The notes under the pieces are model-generated. The model searched no databases, was not told the origin of the DNA, and saw only the letters and a program-made list of their open reading frames with translations. A stretch of DNA of 64,000 nt, from NCBI GenBank assembly GCA_020152595.1, contig JAIGNY010000132.1, forward strand, positions 1,916,001-1,980,000, in the 5' to 3' direction. The stretch is from Chiridota heheva. Lineage: Eukaryota > Echinodermata > Holothuroidea > Apodida > Chiridotidae. Of this stretch, positions 23,913 through 36,533 are shown piece by piece. The translations under genes and the position numbers were made by a program. Each line of letters opens with the position of its first letter. Within the stretch, counting starts at the first letter, position 1.

Positions 23913-24340
23913 ATGTACAGTACCGCTCACGTAAAACTACCGCATACAAAACATAGAATTAAATAACACCGTGTAACGAAGTATATTCCCTTGTAATACG
24001 GTAGACAGTTTTAGCTGTCGCTTAAGTCCAATATAATCCTCGCATAAGCCATGTAGACACTCCACGCAGAGTCACGTATAATCCGCCCCACAAAATATAA
24101 TCCCCGCGTAAGCTTTTAAGCATAAATGTGTGTAATTCCCGTATAATCCTTCTTACATAGTCACAACTGAATTAGACGTTTTAACAGTAGTCAAATGTAA
24201 GCAAGAGCTTTCTTTTCTATTTGTTAGTTTCAGTATAAGAACAGAAATTCCCTAAAGATTCAACAAAAAAAGTTTGAAACAAAATATTTCAGGCATGACA
24301 GAAAGTTTAATGTGTTGGTGAAAAACCTAACATAGGGGAT
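23913..24340. other. Unannotated DNA
   Basis: Contains repeated TAATCC(C/T)CGTA(T/A)AAGC phrases at 24030-24150, possibly a decayed short tandem repeat. No gene. Confidence 0.35.
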
Positions 24341-24364
24341 TTTTTAGCTGGGATCAAATGTAGC

Positions 24365-25130
24365 ATTAACTCAAGTTTTTACTTGGCTTTATCTGGACAG
24401 TTCAAACTTAATCTATAGTTTAAATTCGCTTCAATAAAGGTATAAATAGTCAGATAAAACTTTATTTGTTTATCAAATTTGAACATTAAATCCACTTTAT
24501 ATCTAGCTTGATCTAGCCAGATTAAACTTTAATAGTGTATCAAAAGTAGCATTAAATCAAGCTTTTATCTGGTTTGATCTGGACAGATGAGACTTTATTT
24601 GTAGATCAAATTGGCTTTGATGAAGGTGATATCTGGCATGATCAAGAAAGATGAAACTTTATTTGTATATCAAATGTAGCATTAAATCAAGTTTATATCC
24701 GGCTTGATCTGGCCAGACTAAATTAAATTTGTACATCAAATTGGCTTTAATGACGGTTGTATGTGGCTTTATCTGGCCTGGTAAAACTTTATTTGTATTT
24801 CAAATGTAGCATTAAATCCACTTTGTATCTGGATTTATCTGGCCAGGTCAAACTTGATATGTAGATCAAATTGGCTTTAATAGAGGTTAGTATGGCTTTA
24901 TCTGGCCACATCAAACGTTTTTGGATATAAAATGTAGTATTAATCAAGAATATATCTGGCTTGATCTGGTCATATTAACCTTTATTTGGAAATCAAAACT
25001 GATTTTTATCAAGGCTGTAACTGACTTTTATCAAGGTTGTATCTGACTTTATCTAGCCAGATCAAACTTTATTTGTATATCAAATGTATTACATCATGTT
25101 TATATCTGGCCAGATCAAAGTTATTTAGCC
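24365..25130. repeat. ~70-bp satellite with ATCTGGCCAGAT palindrome, array 1
   Basis: About eleven diverged units built from TATCTGGCCAGATCAAACTT, TATTTGTATATCAAAT and either GTAGCATTAAATC or TGGCTTTAATCAAGG. The last two alternate, giving a ~140-bp dimer. The core ATCTGGCCAGAT is a perfect palindrome. Array 2 is at 35340-35775. Confidence 0.85.
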
Positions 25131-25371
25131 TGATATAATCTTTATTAATACCAAATCGTTTTGTAAAGGTCAACCCCCCTAACCATGAAATCCCTTTTGC
25201 TCTCTTCTTGTTAATTAAAACTTCAACATATACAATTTGTTTACTCACTAATTCTAGTGTTTTCAACCAAATTTCTTTTCTGCTCTCAATACTTCTAAAA
25301 TTCGTCATTAGTAGGCCTACTCCTAAAATCCATTGATACAGGTTTCCATACATACCATATTGTCAAAATAT

Positions 25372-25822
25372 CAGAAAAGAGTCCATAAATTAATACCAGT
25401 AAGAAACATTCTAATGAAACTACGTATAAACAACACAAGAAAAGAAAAAGGCAGTCAATAAATGCATACCTGTAATAAACATAATTCAATCAAACTACGT
25501 AATAACACAACAAAAGAAACGAGAGTCAATAATTGCATACCTGTAATAAACCTAATTTAATCAAACTCTACATAACAACACAACAAAAGAAAATTAGAGT
25601 CAATAAATGCATACATGTAATAAACATAATTTATTCAACCTCTACACAACAACACAACAAACGAAACAAGAGTCAATAATTGCACACCTGTAATGAACCT
25701 AATTTAATCAAACTCTACATAAACACAAAAAAAAAGAAAGTCGATAAATGTAATAAACATAATTAAATCCAACGCTATGTAACAACACAAAAAAAAAAAA
25801 AAAAGAGTCAAATGAATTACAG
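25372..25822. repeat. AT-rich ~84-bp satellite
   Basis: Five to six units of GAGTCAATAA.TGCATACCTG, TAATAAACATAATTTAATC and AAACTCTACATAACAACACA. Later units are shortened and end in poly-A. Isolated units are at 20.2 kb. Confidence 0.85.
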
Positions 25823-26139
25823 TACAAAATTTACTTGAAATGTGAATGCGAAGAGCATTAGGTTTATTTATCAGGAGATTTTACTAAGACTTCATGTATG
25901 TTTTCGTAAATATTCAATTGTTCTTAGAAGCCAATCTTTACCTATTAAATTGATGAAACTCCAGAGCTTTTGGGGACGTTGCCCAAGGTACATGTTCCTC
26001 CACGGAAATATTACCATTTGAATCTCACCCGTGTGGCCCTTGGACCCATGCTATGCGTATGCATTATGCCTGTGGCGTCAACAAATTATGTGCGCCTAGA
26101 AATTTGCAATGCACACCCATTTCTCCAATTTCCAGCTGA

Positions 26140-27733
26140 AACCCTGATTTGTGGATTGTGTGTGCATACTAATTAGCCTATTTGCATAGCAATGAAAATA
26201 TTTGTATATGTGGTATAATCACTTGAATGAAAGTGGGTTCGATTTTGCTTAAACAAATGATCATACAGTATATGTGAAGAGCATTGTTCACACTTAATGG
26301 TGAGGTATAGTGTGCGTTTGCTGCAATAATGTTTGACCTGAGATCAAAAATATATGGCTTATGACTTACTAACTTCACATTTCTAGTTTTGTTATGATAT
26401 TGACATTCCTGACATGAATAGCAATCAAAATGTTTGTTTTGCCATGGATAAAGAAGCAGATAAAAGTTCTTGCTTCTAAAGAATGTTAAATTAGGGGTTT
26501 TGGAAATTTAAACAATAAGCAGAATGTGGGGTAAAAGATGACATGATGATAAAGTAACTGAAGGAATTAGGATGAGGTAATGTGGGACAGGGTGGGACAG
26601 GGTGGGATTGTATGTAGGGCAGTGTGCGGTGGGATGTATGTCAGGATGTGTTGGCATGTTAGACAGGGTGGATTGGCATGTGGAAAAGTATGGGTCGGCA
26701 TGTGGAACAGGGAGGGTTGGCATGTGGAACAGGGTGGGTTGGCATGTGGAATGGGGTGGGTTGGCATGTGGAACAGGGTGGGTTGGCATGTGGAATGGGG
26801 TGGGTTGGCATGTGGAACAGGGTGGGTTGGCATGTGGAACAGGGTGGGTTGGCATGTGGAACAGGGTGGGCCAGCATGTGGAACAGGGTGGGTTGGCATG
26901 TGGAACAGGGTGGGTTGGCATGTGGAACAGGGTGGGTTGGCATGTGGAACAGGGTGGGTTGGCATGTGGAACAGGGTGGGTCGACATGTAGGACAGGGCG
27001 AGATGGCATGTGGTGGAATGTTATCTGGATTTCAGTTGTGATGGCATGTAGGTCATGCAAGTGCTGGAATAACATACAGTATCTGGTTTTCAGGTGTGAT
27101 TGCATGGAGTATAGATGTGGGATGACAGGTGAGACAGGTTGGGATGGAATGTGAGACAGTCTGGAATATACATTATTAGTGGTGAGGGGATTTGTATCAT
27201 TTCTAATGTCTAGTTTGTCATACATTGAGCAATAGCAATATTGTTTTGCATAACTTTGCTTTAATGTTATTGTACATTTTTCATGCTGCTTGACACACAT
27301 TTTTCCTTAAATTGGAAGTTGCATTACTACAATCCAGAATGTAGTTCTGGGAATGTGTAGAAGCTGGGGGAGGGTATCGGTTGGAAAGGTGGTTGAATGG
27401 CATTCTTTCATTGACATTGGCAGGTCAGGGCCTCTCCTTTCTTTGTTATTCAATTGATAGAACTAAAAGAGGTGTTGCAGTTATAAAGACTGCTAGATTT
27501 TACATGTTTTCTGAGTTACTTGAGCATTTTTTGTCCTAAAATATCTAGGAAAACTCAAAAAATATTTTGAAGCTTGTAGTGCAAATGAGAATGTAAGTGC
27601 ATCTTTCAGAGCTCAAGTAATTTGAAATCATCTGCCCCTGCTACCCTATTTATGTATATACTTCTCTCTATAAGCCCATTCTCTACACTACAGGTAGCTT
27701 TGAATAGTCAAGCATACTGTCCTTCTGACAGTT
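26140..27733. repeat. Duplicated segment, copy 1 (partner at 52.64-54.03 kb)
   Basis: It begins with about one ~290-bp satellite unit (26150-26340). A unique part follows (CTTCACATTTCTAGTTTTG), then a 22-bp minisatellite, then a shared stretch ending CATACTGTCCTTCTGACAG. The same order occurs in the same orientation in copy 2, with many substitutions and a different number of minisatellite units. Confidence 0.85.
26580..27010. repeat. 22-bp minisatellite
   Basis: Unit GGCATGTGGAACAGGGTGGGTT. The central ~14 units are nearly identical and both edges are diverged. Because 22 is not a multiple of 3, all frames rotate through one 22-residue cycle, and several 130-210-codon frames arise on both strands. 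They are not credible genes. Confidence 0.95.
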
Positions 27734-27828
27734 AAAGTTCTTTAAGGTACTGTCATACTGTACATTACATACCTTATAATCCAGAGTAGTGATTTCATAA
27801 GAAAAAAACAAAATTAACTGCCATTTTG

Positions 27829-28026
27829 CCAGTGCACCCACAACTGGTTATCAAAGGCCGTAGACATTGACTTGGTTGTCTATGTTATGTCTGTCCGTAC
27901 GTCATACCTGTGTTCTCGTCTGGGTTGTATTAAGCGTTTCGTGATAGCATTGTTTCTATCATAACCAATCACGCAGGTGACGACCCCGTCATTGTAATTG
28001 TATGTTCACTCACTCGTCGTTGTCGT
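27829..28026 (+). mobile_element. SINE-1, headless copy with target duplication
   Basis: It starts at CCAGTGCACCCACAACTGG and ends in GTCGTTGTCGT. A 10-bp direct repeat TGCCATTTTG flanks it at 27819-27828 and 28027-28036. The tRNA-like head is missing, yet the flanking repeat shows it inserted in this form. Confidence 0.85.
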
Positions 28027-28188
28027 TGCCATTTTGAACTTTGTACTTTCTTTCAAGTTTGTGTGTTGCTTGTCACAACTTATCCCATGCAGTAAGTACA
28101 TGTATACATTTTCTTATTTTAGAGTGCCTGATTTTGAAAACATCCTTTTTAGTTTCTAATATTTAAAACATAATTTATTATTTGCAGA

Positions 28189-28300
28189 AGTCCAACATTA
28201 CCACTCAAATACTGCCCCTGCCATTCCATCACCCTGAGGAGAGAGGAGGGATCTAAAGGTCCAAGCCAACAGAGGAAGCCTTGAAGTACTTCATACAGGT
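28189..28300 (+). other. Exon-like block between splice-like sites
   Basis: GC-richer than its surroundings, preceded by TTATTTGCAG and followed by CAG|GTAGAAA, which match acceptor and donor consensus. All three frames contain stops, so if it is an exon it is untranslated or non-coding. No transcript evidence is available. Confidence 0.2.
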
Positions 28301-31300
28301 AGAAAGGGTATTACAGTTTGTAATCATATCCTTGAGGCCAGCCACAAAAAAGAGGAAAACATGGGAATAGGTACAAATTCTGAAAACTTTGTGGAAAAAT
28401 TAAAATGTATTTTAGTGTAAATGTGTAAATATTGTTCGATCAGGAAAAATTGATCGCAGTAAGTTTCAACATCGAAGATGGCTATTTTGTATTATGAAAT
28501 TGATCTATTCCTAACTCGGCTCTTAGCGTTTTATACAAAGTTGAAAGTCATGTAGTCAACAATTGAAATATTTGTTATTTCATACCCATCAAAACATTCA
28601 AATCAAGAACTCCTGTGGGGAAAAGTCACTTACCTTTGGTATGGTTTTGGTGTGCCATAAGTCCAGAAAAAACAATTTTGTGTGATTGACATTTGACAAA
28701 ACTGGTCTTATCACTTTAAAATTGTCAAATCAATCACATTTTAAACTTGTGTACGATTTCCAGATATATCTTGATTTCGAGCATTTTCATTGGTTATGAT
28801 TTGGGGCATTGTCATTGAAAAGAAATTGATATGTCCAGTTTTATATGGTAGGATTATTAGAAGCATTCTGATTTGCTGGAAATCAAGTCTGCTAGAAATT
28901 GAAATACAGTACATGTTCGATTTCTTCTGAGTGATATAGCGGTTTTTGCTGGAAATCATCATAATGAAAGAAATGAAACATGAGTTTTTGTGTTTGAGTG
29001 GAAATGTTTATGCTTGATGATATATGTTATGATTTCATAATCACACAACCAGTTTTGACACTAGGCACCATGCAGGAGGGGGAGGGGGAATCAACTGTCC
29101 CCCAGGGAGAATTTTACGGTATTTTCACATATGCCTGCTTTCTTATTGGTTGGGAGGTGAGACTGGAAATTTATTAACATAAAACCAAAGAAAATTGTTA
29201 AAAGTGAAATAAATTTTCGGAAATTGAATAAAATTGCCAAAAATCAATCAAATTTCACAAACACCAAAGATGCTTGCCAAAAATAAATAAAAAAATCCTG
29301 TAGATGAGGGAAATTGCCCAAAAATGAAGAAACCTTCCTGAAAATTGAAGGAGATTTCCTGAAACTTAAAGAAATATTTCCTAAAAATTGCAGATTTAAA
29401 TGTTTGATGGTATCTTAGTTTACGGTTGCAGTTTTCCTAGGAAATATTTGGGGTTATTTCTCTCCTGTGCCCCCTGTGATGTTGGTCTTTCTATTCTGAG
29501 TATTCTCTTGGCTATTATATAATGTATCATTATTTTAGAATTTTATATCATGATTTATTTTACAATTTTCTACTATAGGGATCCAATAGCATTAAGTTTA
29601 TAATCATTTTGTATTTGTGATTAAGAGGTGGATATCGATTACTTCTTTTCCATTTTGTTTTCATAAGGATTGGAACATGCCGCACTATTGGAGACTGAGC
29701 CAGATGCTGATACAGCATTGGGAGAGCTTGAGACGTACACCAGAGCAAGTTTTTGTTGTTGTTCAGAGAGAAAGTGAAGTTGAAGCGCGTTAGTATTTTA
29801 ACTAGGGGGTGTAAAATATAAGATTTAGTGACGACCTCAAATATTCCTATTCAGCTGTTGAGAGAAGTGGTAATGGTTTAATGGCTCTCGCCGCCTTCGG
29901 AGGGGAAATTAAGCCGTCGGTCCTGATGTTAGGACAGTCACACCCTGCCTGGTTCTCTGAACACTATTCGAGAAGAGAACGTGGTATTCATCCACTTCCC
30001 GTCTTATCCCATTCTGGCCCAATCAAGTCCAAATCATTCTTAAAAATGAAGGAAATATCCCAAAAAATTAAAAGATTTTTTTTGAAATTGACTGAAAATG
30101 AAGGGAATTTCCCAGAGAAGTAGGAGAATTTGTTGTTTGTCGGTTGCATGCTTCTTCCAGTTTGGAAGGTATTATTGAGAAATAATTAACAAACAGTTGA
30201 AAAAAAATTGGTTAATTTGAAAGAATAAAATTTCCCAAAAAAGATGAAAATATTCTGGAGTATACTGGCACATGCTAACAAAAGCAATTTGCCTAATTAT
30301 GAAGAAAACTCGCAAGGGGAACTGTCACTTTCGAGGATTTTAAGACAAAAATTGATCATATTGAAGAGAGATTTTGGAAAATTATTGGAAAACTTTGGCA
30401 ACATTTCCCATTTGCCACACTAAAATAAAAGAATTTTGCTCCGAAAATGAAGAAAATTACTGGGGGAACGAGGAAAACTGCCACCTTAGAAGCTTTCTCC
30501 TTCCCGGTTATAAGCTTTCGCCTTCCCGGTTATACGCTTTCTTCCTGGTTGAAAGTTAAAATTGGGAAATTTTTAAACTAAAAGTGATATTGTTTTAAAG
30601 GGATGGCATTTGCTGTTGTTGGCCATTCATTGTAATTGTGTGTTCAGCCATTGGATATCAAGATTTGAAAGCCAAACGGAATGGTCATTTCTTAACCAAT
30701 CTCGACTTATTTAGCAAGTTTTATCATTGATTTAAAAGCAGGTAAGCTATTTTCTACTGCACCTGTCCATCATTTTTACCAAGAAAGCATCCCAAAAGGA
30801 ACACTTATCTTTGCTGCTCTGTATTAATTTGGAAATTTGGTAAAATTATTGGAAAAACATGGCAACATTTATCAAAAATTGTGATTGATTTTCCCGATTA
30901 ACAGCAATGATTAATAGAAAATTAATTTACCAGTGCCATTTTCTGCTTGTAAACTGGGAACTTTTCAGGGTTCCTTTATTTTATAATCGAAAACAGCTTC
31001 AAACTTTCTTGGTTGGTATTCTCAGCCTTAAGTTTTACTGACCTGATACCTGATTTACTGGCTAATTTCAAATTTTACTGTCAGGTATAAAAAATTGGTG
31101 TTCTGTTACTGTTGGGATATTTTACTTGTGCTGTATGTTACAATGCTAATTTTTTACTGTGTATCAATTTTACTAGTGCTATTTATCTTGTGATACAATT
31201 TGTTGAGGTTGTCGGTGTAATATTTTCCAAGGCATTAAAGAATTTTGCCAGGGTTTTCAAAATTAGAAAACTGCGTGGTATCATAAGGCGTGAAAACTGT

Positions 31301-31310
31301 AGTGGGACGA
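28301..31310. other. Unannotated AT-rich DNA with degenerate GAAATT repeats
   Basis: At 29160-29400, 30040-30130 and 30370-30480 there are loose repeats of GGAAATTGAAGAAAATTGCC. They resemble the interior of the hAT-like repeats at 8.4 and 12.3 kb. A TTGGTTGGGAGGTGAGA box at 29145 and CTTCCCGGTTATA at 30490-30540 fit decayed members of that group. No gene was found; a ~58-codon frame around 29625-29791 is unexplained. Confidence 0.4.
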
Positions 31311-31316
31311 TGAATT

Positions 31317-31496
31317 ATGCAAGCTCAAGCTAGAGTAGCTGGAGCAATATTACCAGCGCACGCTTATCACATCTATGTTGCTCATCATAATGCAGAAATG
31401 TATATGTGCATTGATGGGACTGGGAATTTTCGTGAAAAACAGGTTATCTCAACTAGACAAGAATTGAATAAAACCCCTTGGGGAATACACAAATAA
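31317..31496 (+). CDS. 59-codon small open frame, unknown
   Basis: The frame starts with ATG and encodes a product rich in His/Tyr/Ala in its first half (PAHAYHIYVAHHNAEMYMCI). Its composition is less AT-driven than that of neighbouring chance frames. A CAG|GTTATC donor-like site falls inside it. No homologue comes to mind; it may be an exon fragment or chance. Confidence 0.2.
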   Translation: MQAQARVAGAILPAHAYHIYVAHHNAEMYMCIDGTGNFREKQVISTRQELNKTPWGIHK

Positions 31497-31499
31497 TAT

Positions 31500-32590
31500 A
31501 CCAAACAAAGTTAATGCTTCTTTACGTGTTTTGGCCCGTGTTTGTTCTTTATGTGTTTGTCCGTTTGTCAGTCATAAGAAATATCTGAAGAAGGGATGAT
31601 TGGATGTTGATTATATTTAGTGTGGGGTTTTGTCACTGCATAATGAGGAAGTGATTACAATTTTGGTCATATAGGAACAGGAGAAGGGCAGAATTCGAGG
31701 GGTTGGTATGAAATGGAGGGTTAGTCTATTTTAGGATGTCAAGACTTACAGTATATAGGTCAAACTTTCCAATGGAATGTGCTAAACAATGAAATCATGC
31801 CCTGCAAAGAAATGAAAACAATCAATTTTTTGGCTCTTGGAAAATCTGATCAAGCGGGTTCTGGTATCAATGAGAATCAAAACAATTGGCTTCTTGCATG
31901 AAAGGACAATGATGGAATGTGAGTCTTGGCTGAACAGAACTCGAACAATGAATGCTCAGCTTGAATAAAACTTTAAAACGATGATCAGAGGGTTGATCCT
32001 GAAAAAATGGTTATAATGCAAATTGCAATACAGATCAGCAGTGAGAAAGAGATTGTTTGTGGATATAAGTTGGTGGGCCTAGGAATTCTGTGGTAGATTA
32101 TATTCTGGATGGAGAATGAACTGGGGGTGGAGGCATGCGCTCTACATAGTGCTAAAATTCTAACTTCCACCTGTTTTTGTTAAATTTGCACCTTTTGAAC
32201 AGAACAACTCTTGGTAATTATTACTTGTTGGTCTTGTTGTATTGGAAACTCCATTGAACTGTATAAGAAGTTTTATTAAAGCATTTTTCCTGTAAATGTA
32301 AATCAAGCTATATGTTTATGATTTTCCACTTTTATTATCCTTAATTGTTTGTCCTTATTATTTTTAGAATTTTTCATTGTATTAAAGCATTCCATGTTTT
32401 GATTAAAGTGCATAATAAAGTTATTTGCAGAGTATAAAATGTGTTCTTTTCTTTCTCAAGTCGTTTCTTGTATTGGGTTCAATGGTACTCTGAATTAGGA
32501 ACTTGGTTTCTGTTTGGAGCAAGTGAAGAAAATAGGTAAAATTTCATAGGTTCCATTATTGAGCATAATATAATAGTCAATGTGACCAGA
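31500..32590. other. Unannotated AT-rich DNA
   Basis: No gene is supported. AATAAAG at about 32410 could serve as a polyadenylation signal, but nothing links it to a transcript. Confidence 0.35.
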
Positions 32591-32830
32591 GAGGGGTTCA
32601 TTTTCAACGGTTGATCTAATCAGAAATTCAAATTTGACCAGTATTCTGTTCAAAAACATTTGAACCGGCTATCTGGTTCGTTTCTCAGAATGAACCGGAT
32701 CCGGGTCATTTTTATTTGAACCAGAACTCTGGATCAAAATGACCAGGACCGGTTCGGTGCCCCTGGGACTCCGAACGAGGGTAAAATTTGAACCGATTCA
32801 GTTCATATTTGACCAGAGTATTTTTAAGAG
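32590..32830. repeat. Degenerate repeat of GAACCGG / TTTGACCAG phrases
   Basis: Phrases such as ATTTGAACC, GAACCGGATCC and TTTGACCAGAGT occur on both strands in short succession, giving an imperfect hairpin. It is followed by a short (CATA)n run. Confidence 0.4.
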
Positions 32831-33850
32831 TGTACATACATACATACACATGGCTGCATAGGTTCCTTATCTGCTCATGCTATTAGTATTAGAACCAAAA
32901 AGGAAAAATAAAAATCAAGCATTAACTGTTGTATTCAAGTACAACTGAGCCCACTCATATAGGCCTATATACAACACTGTTTTGTAATTACTATATTCTT
33001 CAAGGTCACGTGATAACTTACGCTTATTAAACTGTTAAAGAATAAGAAATTGAGCTCTAATCTTTATTTGTTAACTATAAATCTTCTTCTTCCGGAATGA
33101 TCACGAGAAAACGCTTACACCTGAGTCATCTTTGGCAAAAATTTCTCCTCTAAAAACTACGCTGCAAATTTTTTCCCGCTATGGTACCACCGATCCATCA
33201 AGTATTCACCAATCTTATTTTTAGAGTCTATTATTTAAATAAATTCACAGTTTTAACTTTATTCCAAATTCCCGAGTTTCTCACTTAATTCCATGTTGAT
33301 TTCATTGATGCACTTTATGACGTAGGTGATCTTATTAATTAAATTTTGCTTAATGATTTTTCGTACTCCATTGATTTTATTACTATGCTTTGGTTTTAGA
33401 ATATTTTAATAAATTTCCTTTTTCGGAGAACTGTTATCTGGTTATTGTACAGTTGTAGGTCTACTTGAAAGTTTAGTTGGGACTAAATCCTAAGCACACC
33501 AATCTGCTAATGAAAGGATTTCTTCAATGGCAAACATGTTCATCTGTTCATATTGTATGATCAGTAGAGGCGTGGGGTTTTTTTGGAGGGGAGGGGACTT
33601 ATAATTTTTTTTAATTTAGGGGTAGGGTTCTCCAGGAGCCCAAAATTCAAAAAAGCTTTCAAAGATTTCAACATATGTTTAAGTACATTCTCAGAACCTC
33701 ATCCGTTTTGCACTGTTCAACAGTTTAGGAGAAAAGATGGACGTTTATGAATTTGGACCCACTTCTCAGATCCACCACTGCTTAATTAGAGTCTCCACCC
33801 CAGTGGCCCCTGCTCCTTGCTATTGTTTTTAGAATACCCCCTCTATGTAG
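32830..33850. other. Unannotated AT-rich DNA
   Basis: Contains AGAGGCGTGGGGTTTTTTT at 33565, like a hAT-element end, and CCACCACTG near 33772 as a possible partner, but no 8-bp duplication. No gene. Confidence 0.35.
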
Positions 33851-33854
33851 TGCA

Positions 33855-35040
33855 ATTTGGGCCCTCTCAGCAGTCCAGTCCAATCCGGACCCTCTCAGCA
33901 GTCCAATCCGGGCCCTCTCAGCAGTCCAATCCGGGCCCTCTCAGCAGTCCAATCCGGGCCCTCTCAGCAGTCCAATCCGGGCCCTCTCAGCAGTCCAATC
34001 CGGGCCCTCTCAGCAGTCCAATCGGGCCCTCTCAGCAGTCCAATCTGGGCCCTCTCAGCAGTCGAATTCGGACCCTCCCAGCAGTCTAATTTGAGCCCTT
34101 TTAGCAATCTAATTTGAGCCCTCTCAGCAGTCTAATTTGAGCCCTCTCAGCAGTCTAATTTGAGCCCTCTCAGCAGTCCAATCCAGGCCCTCTCAGCAGT
34201 TCAATGTAGGCAGTCGAATTCGGGCCCTCTCAGCAGTCGAATTCGGACCCTCCCAGCAGTCAAATCCGGGGCCTCCCAGCGGTCTAATTTGAGCCCTCCC
34301 AGCAGTCTAATTTGAGCCCTTTCAGCAGTCTAATTTGAGCCCTCTCAGCAGTCTTATTTGAGCCCTCTCAGCAGTCTTATTTGAGCCCTCTCAGTAGTCT
34401 AATTTGAGCCCTCTCAGCAGTCTTATTTGAGCCCTCTCAGTAGTCTAATTTGAGCCGTCTCAGCAGTCTAATTTGAGCCCTCGCAGCAGTCTAATTTGAG
34501 CCCTCGCAGCAGTCCAATCCGGGCCTTCTCAGCAGTCCAATCTAGGCAGTCGAATTTTGGCCCTCTCAGCAGTCGAATTCGGACCCTCCCAGCAGTCCAA
34601 TCCGGGCCCTTTCAGCAGTCTAATTTGGGCCCTCGCAGCAGTCCAATATGGGCCCTCAGCAGTCTAATTCACACCCTCCCAGCAGTCAAATCCGGACCCT
34701 CCCAGCAGTCAAATCCGGGCCCTCCCAGCAGTCTAATTTGAGCCCTCCCAGCAGCCTAATTTGAGCCCTCTCAGCAGTCTAATTTGAGCCCTCCCAGCAG
34801 CCTAATTTGAGCCCTTCCAGCAGTCTAATTTGAGCCCTCCCAGCAGCCTAGTTTGAGCCCTCTCAGCAGTCTAATTTGAGCCCTCCCAGCAGCCTAATTT
34901 GAGCCCACTTAGCAGCCTAATTTGAGCCCTGTCAGCAGTCTAATTTGAGCCCTCTCAGCAGTCTAATTCGGGCCCTCCCAGTAGTCTAATTTGAGCCCTC
35001 TCAGCAGTCTAATTTGCGCCCTCTCAGCAGTCCAATTCAC
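33855..35040. repeat. 23-bp minisatellite
   Basis: About 50 units. The first third follows GGCCCTCTCAGCAGTCCAATCC, and later parts drift to GAGCCCTCTCAGCAGTCTAATTT, with a mixed zone at 34500-34720. The open frames of 70-90 codons over it come from the repeat. Confidence 0.95.
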
Positions 35041-35339
35041 CTTTACAAAAATTCCAGATATATATTCCAGATCTAAATTCCAGATTAGGTAAATACATAC
35101 TAGACTGATCATATGAATTTGAAACAGAAATATTGATGCAGTTATTAATCTCTATTTCTGTATGAACATTTATGGGTGTCAATTATTGTGACTTCCATCA
35201 CATTTTCATACTTTATTGGTAGATGCTTAAGGAAGCACTCTAGTCAATACAGAGCCACACAAAAGGACTGAGCCTTCATATATGCATGCTGAATAAAATA
35301 TCTTGAAATTCCTTTTTCATTTACATATATGTAAATTTC

Positions 35340-35775
35340 CATTAAATATAGCATTAAATCAAGGTTATATCTGGCCAGATCAAAGTTTATTTGTTTATCA
35401 AATGTAGCATTAAATCCACTTTATATCTGGCCAGATCAAAATTGATTCGTATATCAAATTGACTTTAATCAAAGTTATATTTGGCCAGAAAAACTTTGTT
35501 TGTATATCAAACTGTCAAATGTAGCATTAAATCCACTTTATATCTGGCCAGATCAAACTTGATTTATGTATCAAATTGACTTTTAATCAAAATTATATCT
35601 GGCCAGATCAAACTTCATTTGTATATCAAATTTGCTTTAATCAAGTTTTTATCTGGCTAGATCAAACTTTATTTGTTCATCAAGCTTTCTTTATATCAAG
35701 TTTATATCTTGCTTTTTCTGGCCAGATCAAACTTTATTTACCCAGATATAAACTTTATTAAAGCCAGATGTAATA
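35340..35775. repeat. ~70-bp satellite, array 2
   Basis: Six or so units of the same family as 24365-25130, again carrying ATCTGGCCAGAT and alternating GTAGCATTAAATC / GACTTTAATCAAA halves. Confidence 0.85.
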
Positions 35776-36530
35776 AAGTTTCTTCGGATCAGCTTTAAAA
35801 AGATAATATACCAGGTAGAGCCGTTATTCTTTTTCGTATAAGTGTGTGTGAGGGGGTCATGTCCCCTGGCCCCAAAAATTACGGCCCTGATACCAGAGAG
35901 TTGTCATTCTCCAGTTCTAGAAAGTTGACTCCCTGATCAGCGGATGATACGCAAAACATTTCTTTGCTGGGCATGTAGAAAATAACACGTTATGCTGATG
36001 AAATGTGATTGATAGCTTATCGTCCCCGGGGAGTCCAAACGGAAATTTTTAATACATTTTTTATGATATCTTCAAGTTTCATGTAAAGTGTAAAGCTATG
36101 TATCTTGGTTGTATGGGTTGAAAGCAATATTGTGAAGGTATATTCATGTAATGTATGAGTATATTTGGGAATATTTGAAGGTTCGTGTTTTGACTGAGAA
36201 AAAAAAAAGGCTTAGATTTTATAAAAACCCATCAACAATATTCAATAATCGAAGATTGAAGACGGAATCTGGTGTCAAGAAACCTTTTTTATGGTTTGGT
36301 TTAGTTTTGTCCCTCTGACTGTCTGACATTTTACTTATTTTCCCCTCAACTTGTTTATTTTCTTCGTTTTCAGCGACAAATGAATATACCCAGAACAGCA
36401 GGAGGCTAGGGGTGCTCATAAGAACATGCAATTTGTTCACAATGTGCTTCTTCTATATGCGGCTATTTAACTGTAAACGACAATAGACCTTTAAAGTAAA
36501 CGGGCTTTATTTTGAATACAACAACAACAA
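35776..36530. other. Unannotated AT-rich DNA
   Basis: No gene or clear repeat boundary is visible. Confidence 0.35.
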
Positions 36531-36533
36531 AAA

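Noticed and set aside
26508-27300. Several 130-213-codon frames on both strands
   Set aside because: They follow the 22-bp minisatellite; every frame repeats the same 22-residue cycle, so they reflect the unit length and not selection for a protein.
33855-35040. CRISPR-like regular repeat
   Set aside because: Units are contiguous with no spacers and drift gradually; this is a minisatellite in animal DNA.
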